The notes under the pieces were generated by a model. It had not been told where the DNA came from. It did not search any database and saw nothing but the letters and a program-made list of their open reading frames with translations. A stretch of 64,000 nucleotides of DNA from Thermoguttaceae bacterium (lineage in GTDB: Bacteria; Planctomycetota; Planctomycetia; Pirellulales; Thermoguttaceae). Location: positions 96,623 to 160,622 of the forward strand of contig JAFQXE010000003.1 in assembly GCA_017407125.1 (NCBI GenBank), written 5' to 3'. Below are positions 35,028 through 42,937 of the stretch, in pieces. Positions within the stretch are counted from its first letter, which is position 1; each line of letters starts with the position of its first letter. The position numbers and the translations under genes are program-made.

Positions 35028-36584
35028 TTATCTATTGATCGCTTTTCTTATTGTTTCTACTATGTCCGGGCGTTCGTCGTTTTTAGGCGTCGTTTCGCCG
35101 GGGTCGTCTGACAGGTCGTACAGTTCCCAGTCGATGGTTTTTATTACGTACGGAGCGGGAACGCCCGGCGTTGGGGTTTCTGTTTTGGATACGGATTTGT
35201 ATTCCTGCGGGCAGTACAGTTTCCATTTATCCGCTCTGACAGCAATAACGGTTCCGTCGGGGGAGAAGTAGGCGAAGGATTTATAAACCGGCTCCGTCTT
35301 TCCGTCGAGGACGCTGACAAGCGATTTCCCTTCGCGTTTGCCGAGTTCTTCCTCTGTTACATTCCACAGTTGGGCGACGGTGGGGAGGACGTCCAGCTGA
35401 TTGGCGAAGCAATTGTAAACGCCGGGGCTGACTTTTTCCGAATACCGGACAATGCAGGGAACTCGAATCGTCCCTTCAAATCCGACGTCGGCGCGATACG
35501 GCCCTGTCGACCCGGCTTGCGCGCCCCAGACGCGGTTCGGTCCGCAGGAGGACAGGAAGACAATCAGCGTTTTATTTGTAACACCCGCAGCGTCGACCGC
35601 GTCAACGATCTCTCCGACGGCGTTGTCGAGCCTGGCGACCGCGGCGCTGTACGCGTCCGGTTCTTGACTGGTCAGCGGTCTGAACGACGGGAAAAAGACG
35701 CAGACAAAAAAGGGATCGTTGGGCGCTTTTTTGATAAACTTCGCAGCCCGGGCGGAAATCTGTCTGTTATACGTTTCCGGGTTGAGGTTGTATCCGACAA
35801 CGGCGCTGTTGTCCCAAACCGTTAACGGCGCGTTGAGTTCTCCCGCAACCGGATGGAAGGGCCATTTGTCCGCCGGCGCCGTCGTTCCCCAAAAGACGTC
35901 AAATCCGCAGTCGGTTGGCAGCGCCGCGCTGTCCGTTCCCAAAAGCCATTGACCGAAAAACGCCGTTCGATAACTATGTTTTTTAGCTATCGCGCCTAAC
36001 CCGGTCGATTCGACGTTTTTGCCAAACCGTCTGCCTGTTACAATAGCTCGCTGAGCGGATAAGCTGTCCGGCGCAGACGCAGAGAAATCGGTAAACCGCA
36101 AGCCTTCGTTTGCCAGCTGACAGATTCGCGGCGTCGCGTTTTGAGTTCCAAAGTAACAGCCGACGTCTCCCAGACCCAATTCGTCCGCGACAATCAAAAC
36201 CACGTTAGGAGGATCCGCTGACGCGACAGAGTTGTGAGTTGCGTTATTCTGCTTTTGATCGTCTGGCGTGACAGGTTCTGCTGTAACGGCTGGACGGTTA
36301 TCGGCTTCTGGAGAAGGAACGACTCTTATCTCCTCCTCCGTTTCCTCTGGCGTTTCGTCTTTCGGCAGAATGTCATCTTGAACGTTGTCCTGTTGGGGTA
36401 AGGCGTCGTCCTGCGGCAAAGCGTCTTCCAGAATCGGTCCTTGTGGGTCGTTATCCAACGCGGGAGTTTGTTCGGCTTCCGCAACGGATTCCAGTTCCGG
36501 TCCGTTCTGGTTGTCCATTTCCTGCTGAGCAAACAGAAGGGAAACAGAGAATATCGTCAATAAAAAAAATACGGGCGTTTTCAT
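35028..36584 (-). CDS. Secreted sulfatase-like protein lacking the formylglycine residue
   Basis: 518 residues from ATG 36584. Signal peptide 1-19, a Glu/Pro/Asp-rich linker to about 125, then a sulfatase fold beginning PPNVVLIVADELGLGDVGCY. The metal pair is D-E instead of the usual D-D. The sulfatase signature C/S-x-P/A-x-R-x4-TGR here reads SLSAQRAIVTGR: the position converted to formylglycine is Leu175. By known chemistry it should not hydrolyse sulfate esters. Other blocks (VFLSSCGPNRVWG, DWELYDLSDDPGET) are well kept, so the fold is under selection; a binding or regulatory role is inference. Its promoter is placed for leaderless transcription. Confidence 0.87.
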   Translation of the reverse strand: MKTPVFFLLTIFSVSLLFAQQEMDNQNGPELESVAEAEQTPALDNDPQGPILEDALPQDDALPQQDNVQDDILPKDETPEETEEEIRVVPSPEADNRPAVTAEPVTPDDQKQNNATHNSVASADPPNVVLIVADELGLGDVGCYFGTQNATPRICQLANEGLRFTDFSASAPDSLSAQRAIVTGRRFGKNVESTGLGAIAKKHSYRTAFFGQWLLGTDSAALPTDCGFDVFWGTTAPADKWPFHPVAGELNAPLTVWDNSAVVGYNLNPETYNRQISARAAKFIKKAPNDPFFVCVFFPSFRPLTSQEPDAYSAAVARLDNAVGEIVDAVDAAGVTNKTLIVFLSSCGPNRVWGAQAGSTGPYRADVGFEGTIRVPCIVRYSEKVSPGVYNCFANQLDVLPTVAQLWNVTEEELGKREGKSLVSVLDGKTEPVYKSFAYFSPDGTVIAVRADKWKLYCPQEYKSVSKTETPTPGVPAPYVIKTIDWELYDLSDDPGETTPKNDERPDIVETIRKAINR

Positions 36585-36590
36585 GCCCGT
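36571..36590 (-). terminator. Terminator-like hairpin spanning the sulfatase-like start codon
   Basis: Read on the minus strand, ACGGGC and GCCCGT enclose the ATG in an 8-base loop and are followed by a run of eight T within the first codons. It may terminate transcripts from the proline-rich gene upstream or act on the sulfatase-like mRNA itself. Confidence 0.55.
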
Positions 36591-36619
36591 ATTATATCGT
36601 CTTGAACAGAGCTTGTAAA
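36591..36619 (-). promoter_or_regulatory. Leaderless-type promoter of the sulfatase-like gene
   Basis: On the minus strand: TTTACA (36614-36619), 17-bp spacer, TATAAT (36591-36596), then six bases to the ATG at 36584. The same spacing is seen at the sialidase-like gene. A decayed copy lies at about 37776-37810. Confidence 0.65.
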
Positions 36620-36625
36620 GATGGA

Positions 36626-37645
36626 TTATTGCAATCTTTGAAGCGTAAAGGTTGCAGCATTCGGTTCTTCGCCAGCCTGACTGGGCGTCATCATTATTCC
36701 AGACGCCGAAGAGCTTGCGAGCAAACCGCTGAACGGAACGGCGCATTCTGTTTTATATTGATCGTTGACGGTAAACAGCGCCGTTTGAACGCCGTTGACC
36801 ATCGAAACGAGTCCCTGAATGGAACGTGTGTATTTTGTCCCAGCCGGGTTGAAGTATCCGCCTAATTTGCTGTTCTGGGGATTATAGTAAACCAGCAAAC
36901 TTCCGCTGCGATTTCCGTAATTGTCGTATACGGCAAACAATCCCAGCTGTTGGATATTGGGATAGTTCGGAATGACGTTGACGTTTGCGTTGATCAAAAT
37001 CGGCAGTCCGTTGTAAATGAATCCCGGCCAAAACGCGGGCGGCGGCGGGAATCCCGGCGGGGGCGGCGGATACGCGGGCAACCCTGGATAGTACGTGTTT
37101 GGATAGTACGGATAATACGGTCTGGGCGGCGGCGGGGGAGGATTGTGTCCGGGATGCCCTCCGGGATGACCGCCGGGAATGTGTCCCGGACCTGGTCCCA
37201 TACCGGGTCGATCAAAAGTTCCCGGCTGAGTCGTCCGATGAATGGGCGACGTATTGCCAAATCGTTCGTCTTTGATAACTTGTCCAGTCAGCGTGTTGGT
37301 CGTAACCCTTCTGACGACGCGTCCTCCGTTATTACTGTTGGGCTGTCCTCCCGGTCTGGGCTGAGTATTTGTATTTCCGCCTGGACGTACCGAAGAACCT
37401 CCAGGGCGCGTGGGCGTTCCGCCTGGACGTACCGAAGAACCTCCAGGGCGCGTGGGCGTTCCACTTGGACGAGAAGGAGCTCCGCCTGGACGTGCAGACG
37501 ATCCGCCTGGACGCGTAGGGGCGCCGCTTGGACGTGAATGATTTCCCGGCGGCGGGGCGCCAATACAGTCCGGAACGTCTGAAATCAGAGCCGCTGTCAG
37601 GAACGCGGCGCCGAGAACGGTCAAATAAAATGTCTGATTTTTCAT
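36626..37645 (-). CDS. Secreted proline/glycine-rich protein, copy 1
   Basis: 339 residues from ATG 37645 (GGAG 9 bases upstream). Signal peptide 1-29. Residues about 35-85 are tandem repeats of the type TRPGGSS-x-RPGG, encoded by a perfect 42-bp DNA repeat; then an Arg-Val-Arg segment RVVRRVTTNTLTGQVIKDERF, and Pro/Gly/Tyr-rich low complexity. The C-terminal ~130 residues (from about GLPILINANVNVIPNYP) form a conserved domain shared with copy 2, with LLVYYNPQNSKLGGYFNP. Function unknown; a cell-wall or matrix protein is plausible. Confidence 0.8.
   Translation of the reverse strand: MKNQTFYLTVLGAAFLTAALISDVPDCIGAPPPGNHSRPSGAPTRPGGSSARPGGAPSRPSGTPTRPGGSSVRPGGTPTRPGGSSVRPGGNTNTQPRPGGQPNSNNGGRVVRRVTTNTLTGQVIKDERFGNTSPIHRTTQPGTFDRPGMGPGPGHIPGGHPGGHPGHNPPPPPPRPYYPYYPNTYYPGLPAYPPPPPGFPPPPAFWPGFIYNGLPILINANVNVIPNYPNIQQLGLFAVYDNYGNRSGSLLVYYNPQNSKLGGYFNPAGTKYTRSIQGLVSMVNGVQTALFTVNDQYKTECAVPFSGLLASSSASGIMMTPSQAGEEPNAATFTLQRLQ
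37377..37464. repeat. 42-bp tandem repeat within the proline-rich gene
   Basis: Two identical 42-bp units (starting 37381 and 37423) encode TPTRPGGSSVRPGG-type repeats; degenerate units flank them up to about 37530. Confidence 0.9.
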
Positions 37646-37718
37646 AGCGGGACTCCTAATGGTTATTGGATAAAGGAAAGTTATCAACCTCTTTAAACGA
37701 ATGACGTCGTCAATTATT

Positions 37719-37771
37719 TCAAATTTCAAGCATTCTGTTCAACGCCGCACGGGCGGCAAGGACGGTTTCAT
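37719..37771 (-). pseudogene. Fossil of the nadA 3' end joined to a sulfatase-type start
   Basis: Read on the minus strand, 37768-37719 encodes TVLAARAALNRMLEI and a stop, against TALAARAALKRMLEV at the true nadA end (38890-38938). It is preceded by ATGAAA in a context copied from the sulfatase-like start (ATGAAAACG). The fused frame stops after ten residues. This marks the junction of a tandem duplication that produced the two proline-rich genes. Confidence 0.8.
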
Positions 37772-37811
37772 TCCCGTATTGTACGTCTTGAACAAAGCTT
37801 GTAATGATGGA

Positions 37812-38696
37812 CTATCTCAATCGTTGAAGCATAAAAGTTTCGACTTCCGGAGAAATGCCTTCAAACCGGCTGGGAATTAACATCGTTCCTGACGCTGACG
37901 TTCCAAACAGATCTGAAAACTGGACCGTGCATTGCGTCTTGAACTGATCGTTTACGATAAAATTCGCTGTTTGAATGCCATTGATTTCCGAAACGAGTCC
38001 CTGGATGGAGCGAGTATATTTTGTTCCAACGGGGTTAAAGTATCCGCCCAATTTGGCATTCTGGCGATTGTAGTAAACGAGTAAACTGCCGCTGAGTTTC
38101 CCGTAACCGTCGTAAACGGCATACACGCCCATCTGTTGAATATTAGGATAGTCTGGAATGACTTTAACTCTTACGTTAATCAAAACCGGCAGACCATAAT
38201 ACAGGTAACTCGCCCAAAAATCCGGAGGCGGTGGGAATCCCGGAGGAGCTGGCGGATAAGCCGGCATACCGGGGAAAGATGAGCCTGATTTAGGCATCCG
38301 CGGAGGTATGCGAGGTTTTTTGGGAGTTGAAGGCGTGGTTTTCTTTCCCGGTTGTGAAGGAGGCGTGTATACCGGTTCAGGATCATAGTAGGGAATATTG
38401 TACGATCCCTGGTGATACGTTCTGTGAATGGGCGATGTATTGCCGAACCGTTCATCTTTGATTACTTTTCCGGTATTTGTGTCGGTTGTAACTCTTCTGA
38501 CGACTCGCCCGCCGTTATTGCCGTTGGATTGTCCGCCGGAGTGCGGCGCGGATTGTCGCGGTGGAGCGCTTGTTTGACGAGAATGATTTCCCGACGATGG
38601 CGGCGGAGCGCCGATGCAGTCCGGAACGCCTGAAATCAGAGTCGCTGTCAGGAACGCGGCGCTGAGAACGGTCAAATAAAATATCTGATGTTTCAT
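37812..38696 (-). CDS. Secreted proline-rich protein, copy 2
   Basis: 294 residues. Signal peptide as in copy 1 (MKHQIFYLTVLSAAFLTA). The proline-glycine repeat block is shorter and not periodic; RVVRRVTTDTNTGKVIKDERF and the C-terminal domain (GLPVLINVRVKVIPDYP onward, LLVYYNRQNAKLGGYFNP) are conserved. Conservation is highest in the C-terminal 130 residues, suggesting these carry the function, while the repeat region varies. Downstream lies the decayed promoter copy and nadA fossil. Confidence 0.8.
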   Translation of the reverse strand: MKHQIFYLTVLSAAFLTATLISGVPDCIGAPPPSSGNHSRQTSAPPRQSAPHSGGQSNGNNGGRVVRRVTTDTNTGKVIKDERFGNTSPIHRTYHQGSYNIPYYDPEPVYTPPSQPGKKTTPSTPKKPRIPPRMPKSGSSFPGMPAYPPAPPGFPPPPDFWASYLYYGLPVLINVRVKVIPDYPNIQQMGVYAVYDGYGKLSGSLLVYYNRQNAKLGGYFNPVGTKYTRSIQGLVSEINGIQTANFIVNDQFKTQCTVQFSDLFGTSASGTMLIPSRFEGISPEVETFMLQRLR

Positions 38697-38716
38697 TTCG
38701 GGACTCCTGTATATGA

Positions 38717-38889
38717 AAGGGAGTAGGGAATTAGTGAGTAGGGAGTAGGGATTGGTTAGCTTTTAGCCGCTAGCTTCTAGCTATTAGCTTGAGGGTTATT
38801 GATTCTTTACGTTATCTTATATAATCTTATATAGCCAAGAAGCTGAAAAAACAAGCTAGCAGCTAGGAGCTAAAAGCTAGCAGCTGATT
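38717..38889. repeat. GGGANTA heptads followed by a TAGCTNN hairpin element
   Basis: GGGAGTA-type units at 38720-38754 precede an element with left arm of 7-bp TAGCTNN units (38757-38795), an AT-rich centre, and right arm (38852-38886) that ends directly at the nadA stop codon. Confidence 0.85.
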
Positions 38890-39978
38890 TCAAACTTCCA
38901 GCATCCGTTTCAACGCAGCGCGGGCGGCGAGGGCGGTTTGGACGTCTACGCGAACCTGATTAATCGGCTTTCCAGCGTCAAGGCTTTCCAAAACCTGAGC
39001 GATTTTCGGCAGCGTACTTTTCGCCATGTTGGAACAGACGGACGGGTACTGTCCCAGCCAGATAAACGTTTTGTCCGGGTTCTGTTTGCGAAGCCGTTCG
39101 ACCAGCTTCCATTCTGTTCCGATTGCCAGCGTTGACCCGGCGGGGGCGTCGTTGACAACCTGAATGAGTTTTGTCGTTGACCCGGCGCCGTCACACAGTT
39201 TGACAATCTCCTGCGGACATTCCGGGTGAACCCAAATTAAGGCGTCTGGATGTTCTTCCCGGACTTTCTTGACGATGTCAACGGAAAAGCGCTGATGAAT
39301 CGGGCAGCAGCCTTTCCAGAGGATGACTTGAGCGTTTTGAATCTGTTGAGGCGTATTGCCGCCCAGACTTGGCTGCAGCGGATCCCAGAGGACAATTTTG
39401 CTCTGGTCGACGCCGCGCTTGATGGCGGTGTTGCGTCCGAGGTGCTGGTCTGGCAGGAAAAGGATTTTGGACGTGCGTTCAAACGCCCAGTTCATGATTT
39501 TATCGGCGTTGGCGGATGTACAGACAATCCCGTTGTTGTTGGCGACAAACGCTTTGGTCGCCGCTGAGGAATTGATGTATGTAATCGGAGTAACGTCGCT
39601 GAAATCGATGTACTCAGACAGCTGCTCTTTGCAGGTTTTGGCGTCTTCTTCCGACGCCATGTCTGCCATCGGGCAGCCGGCGCCGATATCCGGCATGAGA
39701 ACCGGGATTTCTTTGTCGTTGCGCTGGTCAGAGCCCTCTGTATAGTTGACGAGGATGTCGGCGGTTTCCGCCATAAAATAGACGCCGCAGAACAGAATCG
39801 CTTCCGTTTCCGTTGACGCGGCGGCTTTCTGCGACAGCCCTAACGAGTCGCCGGAGAAGTCCGCCAGAGCAACGACGTCGTCCTGACAATAATAATGCGC
39901 CAAAATCGTCAGCCGGGAACCCCAGCGGCGTTTGACGTCCTGTATCTGCTGAATTAATTTCTCTGTTTCGTTCGTCAT
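38890..39978 (-). CDS. nadA: Quinolinate synthase
   Basis: 362 residues from ATG 39978 (GGAG upstream); a TTG ten codons earlier is less likely. It condenses iminoaspartate with dihydroxyacetone phosphate to quinolinate using a [4Fe-4S] cluster. Family blocks: LTILAHYYCQDDVVALADF, the first cluster cysteine region ILFCGVYFMAETA, LPDQHLGRNTA, HPECPQEIVKLCD, and GQYPSVCSNMAKSTL with the last cysteine ligand. No nadB or nadC adjacent. A fragment of its 3' end is duplicated at 37.7 kb. Confidence 0.96.
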   Translation of the reverse strand: MTNETEKLIQQIQDVKRRWGSRLTILAHYYCQDDVVALADFSGDSLGLSQKAAASTETEAILFCGVYFMAETADILVNYTEGSDQRNDKEIPVLMPDIGAGCPMADMASEEDAKTCKEQLSEYIDFSDVTPITYINSSAATKAFVANNNGIVCTSANADKIMNWAFERTSKILFLPDQHLGRNTAIKRGVDQSKIVLWDPLQPSLGGNTPQQIQNAQVILWKGCCPIHQRFSVDIVKKVREEHPDALIWVHPECPQEIVKLCDGAGSTTKLIQVVNDAPAGSTLAIGTEWKLVERLRKQNPDKTFIWLGQYPSVCSNMAKSTLPKIAQVLESLDAGKPINQVRVDVQTALAARAALKRMLEV

Positions 39979-40067
39979 TGATGTGCGCTCCACGCAGGAA
40001 AAAAACAATCAATTATTTTCAATCTGTTTTTATTATACCAAAAATTAGATTCCTGTGGAGGCGGTAC

Positions 40068-40095
40068 TTGACAGACAGAGAAAAAAATGTAGAAT
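40068..40095 (+). promoter_or_regulatory. Promoter of tRNA-Ala
   Basis: TTGACA (40068-40073), 16-bp spacer, TAGAAT (40090-40095), 34 bases before the mature tRNA 5' end. Confidence 0.75.
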
Positions 40096-40129
40096 GTTTT
40101 CCATAAATCGGTTGAAAAGCCGAAGCAAT

Positions 40130-40202
40130 GGGCCTGTAGCTCAGTTGGGAGAGCGCAACGTTCGCAATGTTGAGGTCAGGGGTTCGAGCCTCCTCAGGTC
40201 CA
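40130..40202 (+). tRNA. tRNA-Ala (anticodon CGC)
   Basis: Cloverleaf complete: acceptor GGGCCTG/CAGGTCC with the alanine-identity G3-U70 wobble pair, D-arm GCTC...GAGC, anticodon loop TTCGCAA (anticodon CGC, reads GCG), T-arm with GGTTCGAGCC, discriminator A. CCA is not encoded. A terminator follows at once, so it is a single-tRNA transcript. Confidence 0.97.
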
Positions 40203-40208
40203 TTTCAG

Positions 40209-40246
40209 AACGTTTTGCAAGGATGGCTTGCAAGACGTTTTTTTAT
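40209..40246 (+). terminator. Intrinsic terminator of tRNA-Ala
   Basis: Stem AACGTTTTGCAAG (40209-40221) with CTTGCAAGACGTT (40227-40239), one G-T pair, then a T tract. It ends 28 bases before miaB. Confidence 0.85.
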
Positions 40247-40273
40247 TTGTCCCTATAGTCTGTTATCCAACGT

Positions 40274-41689
40274 ATGACAACTTTTTATATCGAAACGGTC
40301 GGATGCCAAATGAACGTTCTGGACAGCGAGCTGGTTGCCGGTTTGCTGGTTCAGCATGGCTATACGCCAGCTGCCGACCCGAAAAAAGCGGACATTCTGT
40401 TGTTCAATACGTGTTCCGTTCGCGCTCATGCCGAAGACAAAATCTATTCCGCCCTCGGACGTCTGAAAAACGTCAAGGACTTTTACCCGGAACGGATTTA
40501 CGGCGTGATGGGATGCATGGCTCAAAAAGACGCTCGGCAAATTGTTAAACGCTGTCCGCACGTTGACCTCGTCGTTGGACCGGGGAAGATAGCGCACATT
40601 CCCGATTTAATCGAAAAGATCAGAGCAGGGCAGACGCCCCAGATTCTCATCTCTGAAGATCGCCGCGGGAAAGATCAGCATGAAGTCGCCGCGACGTTTG
40701 AACAGTACGATCCGCAGCGCATTGCGGGGCTGGACGAAGTTCATTCGCCGGACGCGGATCCCGTTCCCCGATTTCAGGCGATGCTGCGAATCATGCTCGG
40801 CTGTGACAACTTCTGTACGTACTGCATTGTTCCGTACGTTCGCGGACCGCAGCAAAGCCGTCCGATTGGCAAAATTCTGGACGAAGCCAAACAGCTTCTC
40901 GACAACGGCGTGAAGGAGATCATGCTTCTCGGTCAGCGGGTCAATGCGTACAAGTACGAAGAAAACGGCAAAACGTATCAGCTGGCGGACGTTCTCTACG
41001 CAATGGCGGACTTGCCCGGCTTAGAGCGGTTGCGATTCGTAACCGGCAGCCCCAGCCACGTCGATGCGCGGTTGCTGGAAACCGTTCGCGACATCCCAAT
41101 TGTCTGCCCGCATTTCCATATACCAGCTCAAAGCGGGTCAAACGCCATGCTCAAAAAGATGAATCGAGGGTATACGGTTGAACAGTATCGGGAGATGGTC
41201 AGCGCGATTTATTCCATCGTTCCCGGCTCGTCCATAACCAGCGATTTTATCGTCGGCTTTTGCGGCGAAACGGAAGAAGATTTCCAGCAAACAGCAGACC
41301 TGGTTCGGTGGGCGCGATTCAAAAACAGCTACATTTTCAAGTACTCGCCCCGCGAGGGAACGGTTTCTGCCAAGTCTTGGCCGGACGATATTCCAGACGA
41401 AGTCAAACGGCGCCGCAACAACGAACTGCTCGCCATTCAAAACGAAATCAGCCTGGCGGACAACCAAAAATTCGTTGGAAAGACGGTTGAACTGCTCGTC
41501 GAAGGTCCCAGCAAAACTGCGCTCAAGCTCATAGCGTCAGACGAAGAGAATCAGCATATTCAGATGTCCGGCAGAACGCCCTGCGACCGCATCGGCGTTT
41601 TTAACGGACCGGAATCTCTTGCCGGTCAGATTGTCAAAATAGAAGTCGAGCGCGCAAGCAATTTCACGCTCTTTGGAAAGCTGGTCTAA
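40274..41689 (+). CDS. miaB: tRNA-2-methylthio-N6-dimethylallyladenosine synthase
   Basis: 471 residues. A radical-SAM methylthiotransferase modifying A37 of tRNAs reading UNN codons. N-terminal UPF0004 domain with Cys11 (ETVGCQMNVLDSE), Cys47 (NTCSVRAHAEDK) and the cysteine in YGVMGCMAQ; radical-SAM triad in MLGCDNFCTYCIVPYVRG; C-terminal TRAM domain ending FTLFGKLV. All cluster cysteines are present. The gene sits directly after tRNA-Ala but behind its terminator, and its own promoter is not obvious. Confidence 0.96.
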   Translation: MTTFYIETVGCQMNVLDSELVAGLLVQHGYTPAADPKKADILLFNTCSVRAHAEDKIYSALGRLKNVKDFYPERIYGVMGCMAQKDARQIVKRCPHVDLVVGPGKIAHIPDLIEKIRAGQTPQILISEDRRGKDQHEVAATFEQYDPQRIAGLDEVHSPDADPVPRFQAMLRIMLGCDNFCTYCIVPYVRGPQQSRPIGKILDEAKQLLDNGVKEIMLLGQRVNAYKYEENGKTYQLADVLYAMADLPGLERLRFVTGSPSHVDARLLETVRDIPIVCPHFHIPAQSGSNAMLKKMNRGYTVEQYREMVSAIYSIVPGSSITSDFIVGFCGETEEDFQQTADLVRWARFKNSYIFKYSPREGTVSAKSWPDDIPDEVKRRRNNELLAIQNEISLADNQKFVGKTVELLVEGPSKTALKLIASDEENQHIQMSGRTPCDRIGVFNGPESLAGQIVKIEVERASNFTLFGKLV

Positions 41690-41727
41690 GAAAGCGCGAC
41701 ATTCCGTTTCTGTTACAACGTCTCTAC

Positions 41728-41759
41728 AAAAAAACAGGTCGCCTGTAATAGACGACCTG
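41728..41759 (-). terminator. Terminator of the ExbB/ExbD operon
   Basis: CAGGTCG (41735-41741) pairs with CGACCTG (41753-41759); on the minus strand the stem is followed by seven T. It also separates the operon from convergent miaB. Confidence 0.85.
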
Positions 41760-41794
41760 AATTCCGTGTATGTTTATTTGTTTAAGATTGCAAA

Positions 41795-42298
41795 TCAGTT
41801 TCCGACCGGAGCGGCGAACTTGATTTTTTCTGCAATTCGGACGACGTCGTTTCCTTCTCGATAACCGGTAACGTACGAAATACATTTAATAACGTACTCG
41901 TATTTGAGTCTGAAATCGCACGTGAGTTCAATCTCTGTTTCTCTGGCAACTTCAGGATTGGGGCGACCGCCCTTTGGAGCAACTTGCTGAAGGATGAATT
42001 TTCGGAGGTTAACCAACCCAGCTTCGCCTCTCCCAAGGTTATGCGAACCGCACTGAACCTCAAGCAGCTGTCCGTTCATTGAAGCGTTGAGTCGAATCGC
42101 GATTGGCGGCAGCGGCGGAGTCGATTCAGGGTCAAATTTCCCTTCTGCCGGAGCCATAGGCATTTTAACGCTGAAGTCGCCTTCCGGAGTAACAATCTTG
42201 AACGACATGACGAAGAAGATCAACAACTGGAATACGATGTCAATCATCGGGGTCATGTTAATGTTGAGTTTTTCGGTCTCTCTTGTTTTTCTTGCCAT
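41795..42298 (-). CDS. ExbD/TolR-type biopolymer transport protein 2
   Basis: 167 residues. One N-terminal membrane helix with the proton-path aspartate in INMTPMIDIVFQLLIFFVM, followed by a periplasmic domain. It starts 12 bases after the other ExbD gene, forming a complete ExbB-ExbD-ExbD set that couples proton flow to outer-membrane processes. Confidence 0.92.
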   Translation of the reverse strand: MARKTRETEKLNINMTPMIDIVFQLLIFFVMSFKIVTPEGDFSVKMPMAPAEGKFDPESTPPLPPIAIRLNASMNGQLLEVQCGSHNLGRGEAGLVNLRKFILQQVAPKGGRPNPEVARETEIELTCDFRLKYEYVIKCISYVTGYREGNDVVRIAEKIKFAAPVGN

Positions 42299-42310
42299 AA
42301 CGTCCTCCTG

Positions 42311-42754
42311 TTACTTAGCGACTTCTTTGGCGCGAAGTATGAACTTTTCATATCCAACGTTTTGTGCAACGCCAACAACCTGTTGAATACGTCCTGTTTT
42401 GGCATTCTTGTCGCCGCGAATAATGATCGTAGACATTTTGGGGTCTTTTCCCATTAGCTTACGCTGAGTATACTCGTCTTTGAGCATTTTTTCGAGGTCT
42501 TTCAGCTCGAAATCTTTTGCCGTCTGAATGCCATAAATCACGTTGCCGTTTTTCTCAACCTGCAATGTAACCGGACCTTCCGGGGGGAAGTCTGGAGTTT
42601 TTGCCAGTTCGCTGGACGGCAGGTTGATCGCCTGGTTTTGATCCGCTTCAGTAAAGTTAATCAGAACCATAAAGAAGGCGATCAGCTGGAACGTCATGTC
42701 AATCATAGGCGTCATGTCAGCGTCGGCAGTTTCTTGTGGTCTTGGTTTTGCCAT
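42311..42754 (-). CDS. ExbD/TolR-type biopolymer transport protein 1
   Basis: 147 residues, single N-terminal helix with ADMTPMIDMTFQLIAFFMV containing the functional Asp, then a periplasmic domain. Two different ExbD proteins per ExbB are frequent in Planctomycetes and may form the heteromeric pore pair. Confidence 0.92.
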   Translation of the reverse strand: MAKPRPQETADADMTPMIDMTFQLIAFFMVLINFTEADQNQAINLPSSELAKTPDFPPEGPVTLQVEKNGNVIYGIQTAKDFELKDLEKMLKDEYTQRKLMGKDPKMSTIIIRGDKNAKTGRIQQVVGVAQNVGYEKFILRAKEVAK

Positions 42755-42782
42755 GATATTTAATTAAGGTTAATGGTTCGCG

Positions 42783-42937
42783 GAAAAGTTTTTTTAACAC
42801 GAAATACACGAAATAAGCGAAATTTACGAAAAATTTTAGAATTAAAAATAATCGTAATTAAAAATCCTTATAAAAAATGCTTTCGTGTTGTTTCGTTCTT
42901 TTCGTGTTTTTCGTGTTTGAAAAATCGTGTTAAAAAA
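42783..42937. repeat. 9-bp-period hairpin element (family E), copy 1
   Basis: Left arm units ACACGAAAT ACACGAAAT AAGCGAAAT TTACGAAAA (period 9); right arm, read inversely, AACACGAAAAACACGAAAAG and so on, at about 42883-42937. The element fills the space between exbB and exbD genes within the operon. Confidence 0.85.

Noticed and set aside
36034..36063. Ser174 or Ser176 as an alternative formylglycine residue in the sulfatase-like protein
   Set aside because: The distance to the invariant Arg179 puts Leu175 in the modified position; neither serine is in register.
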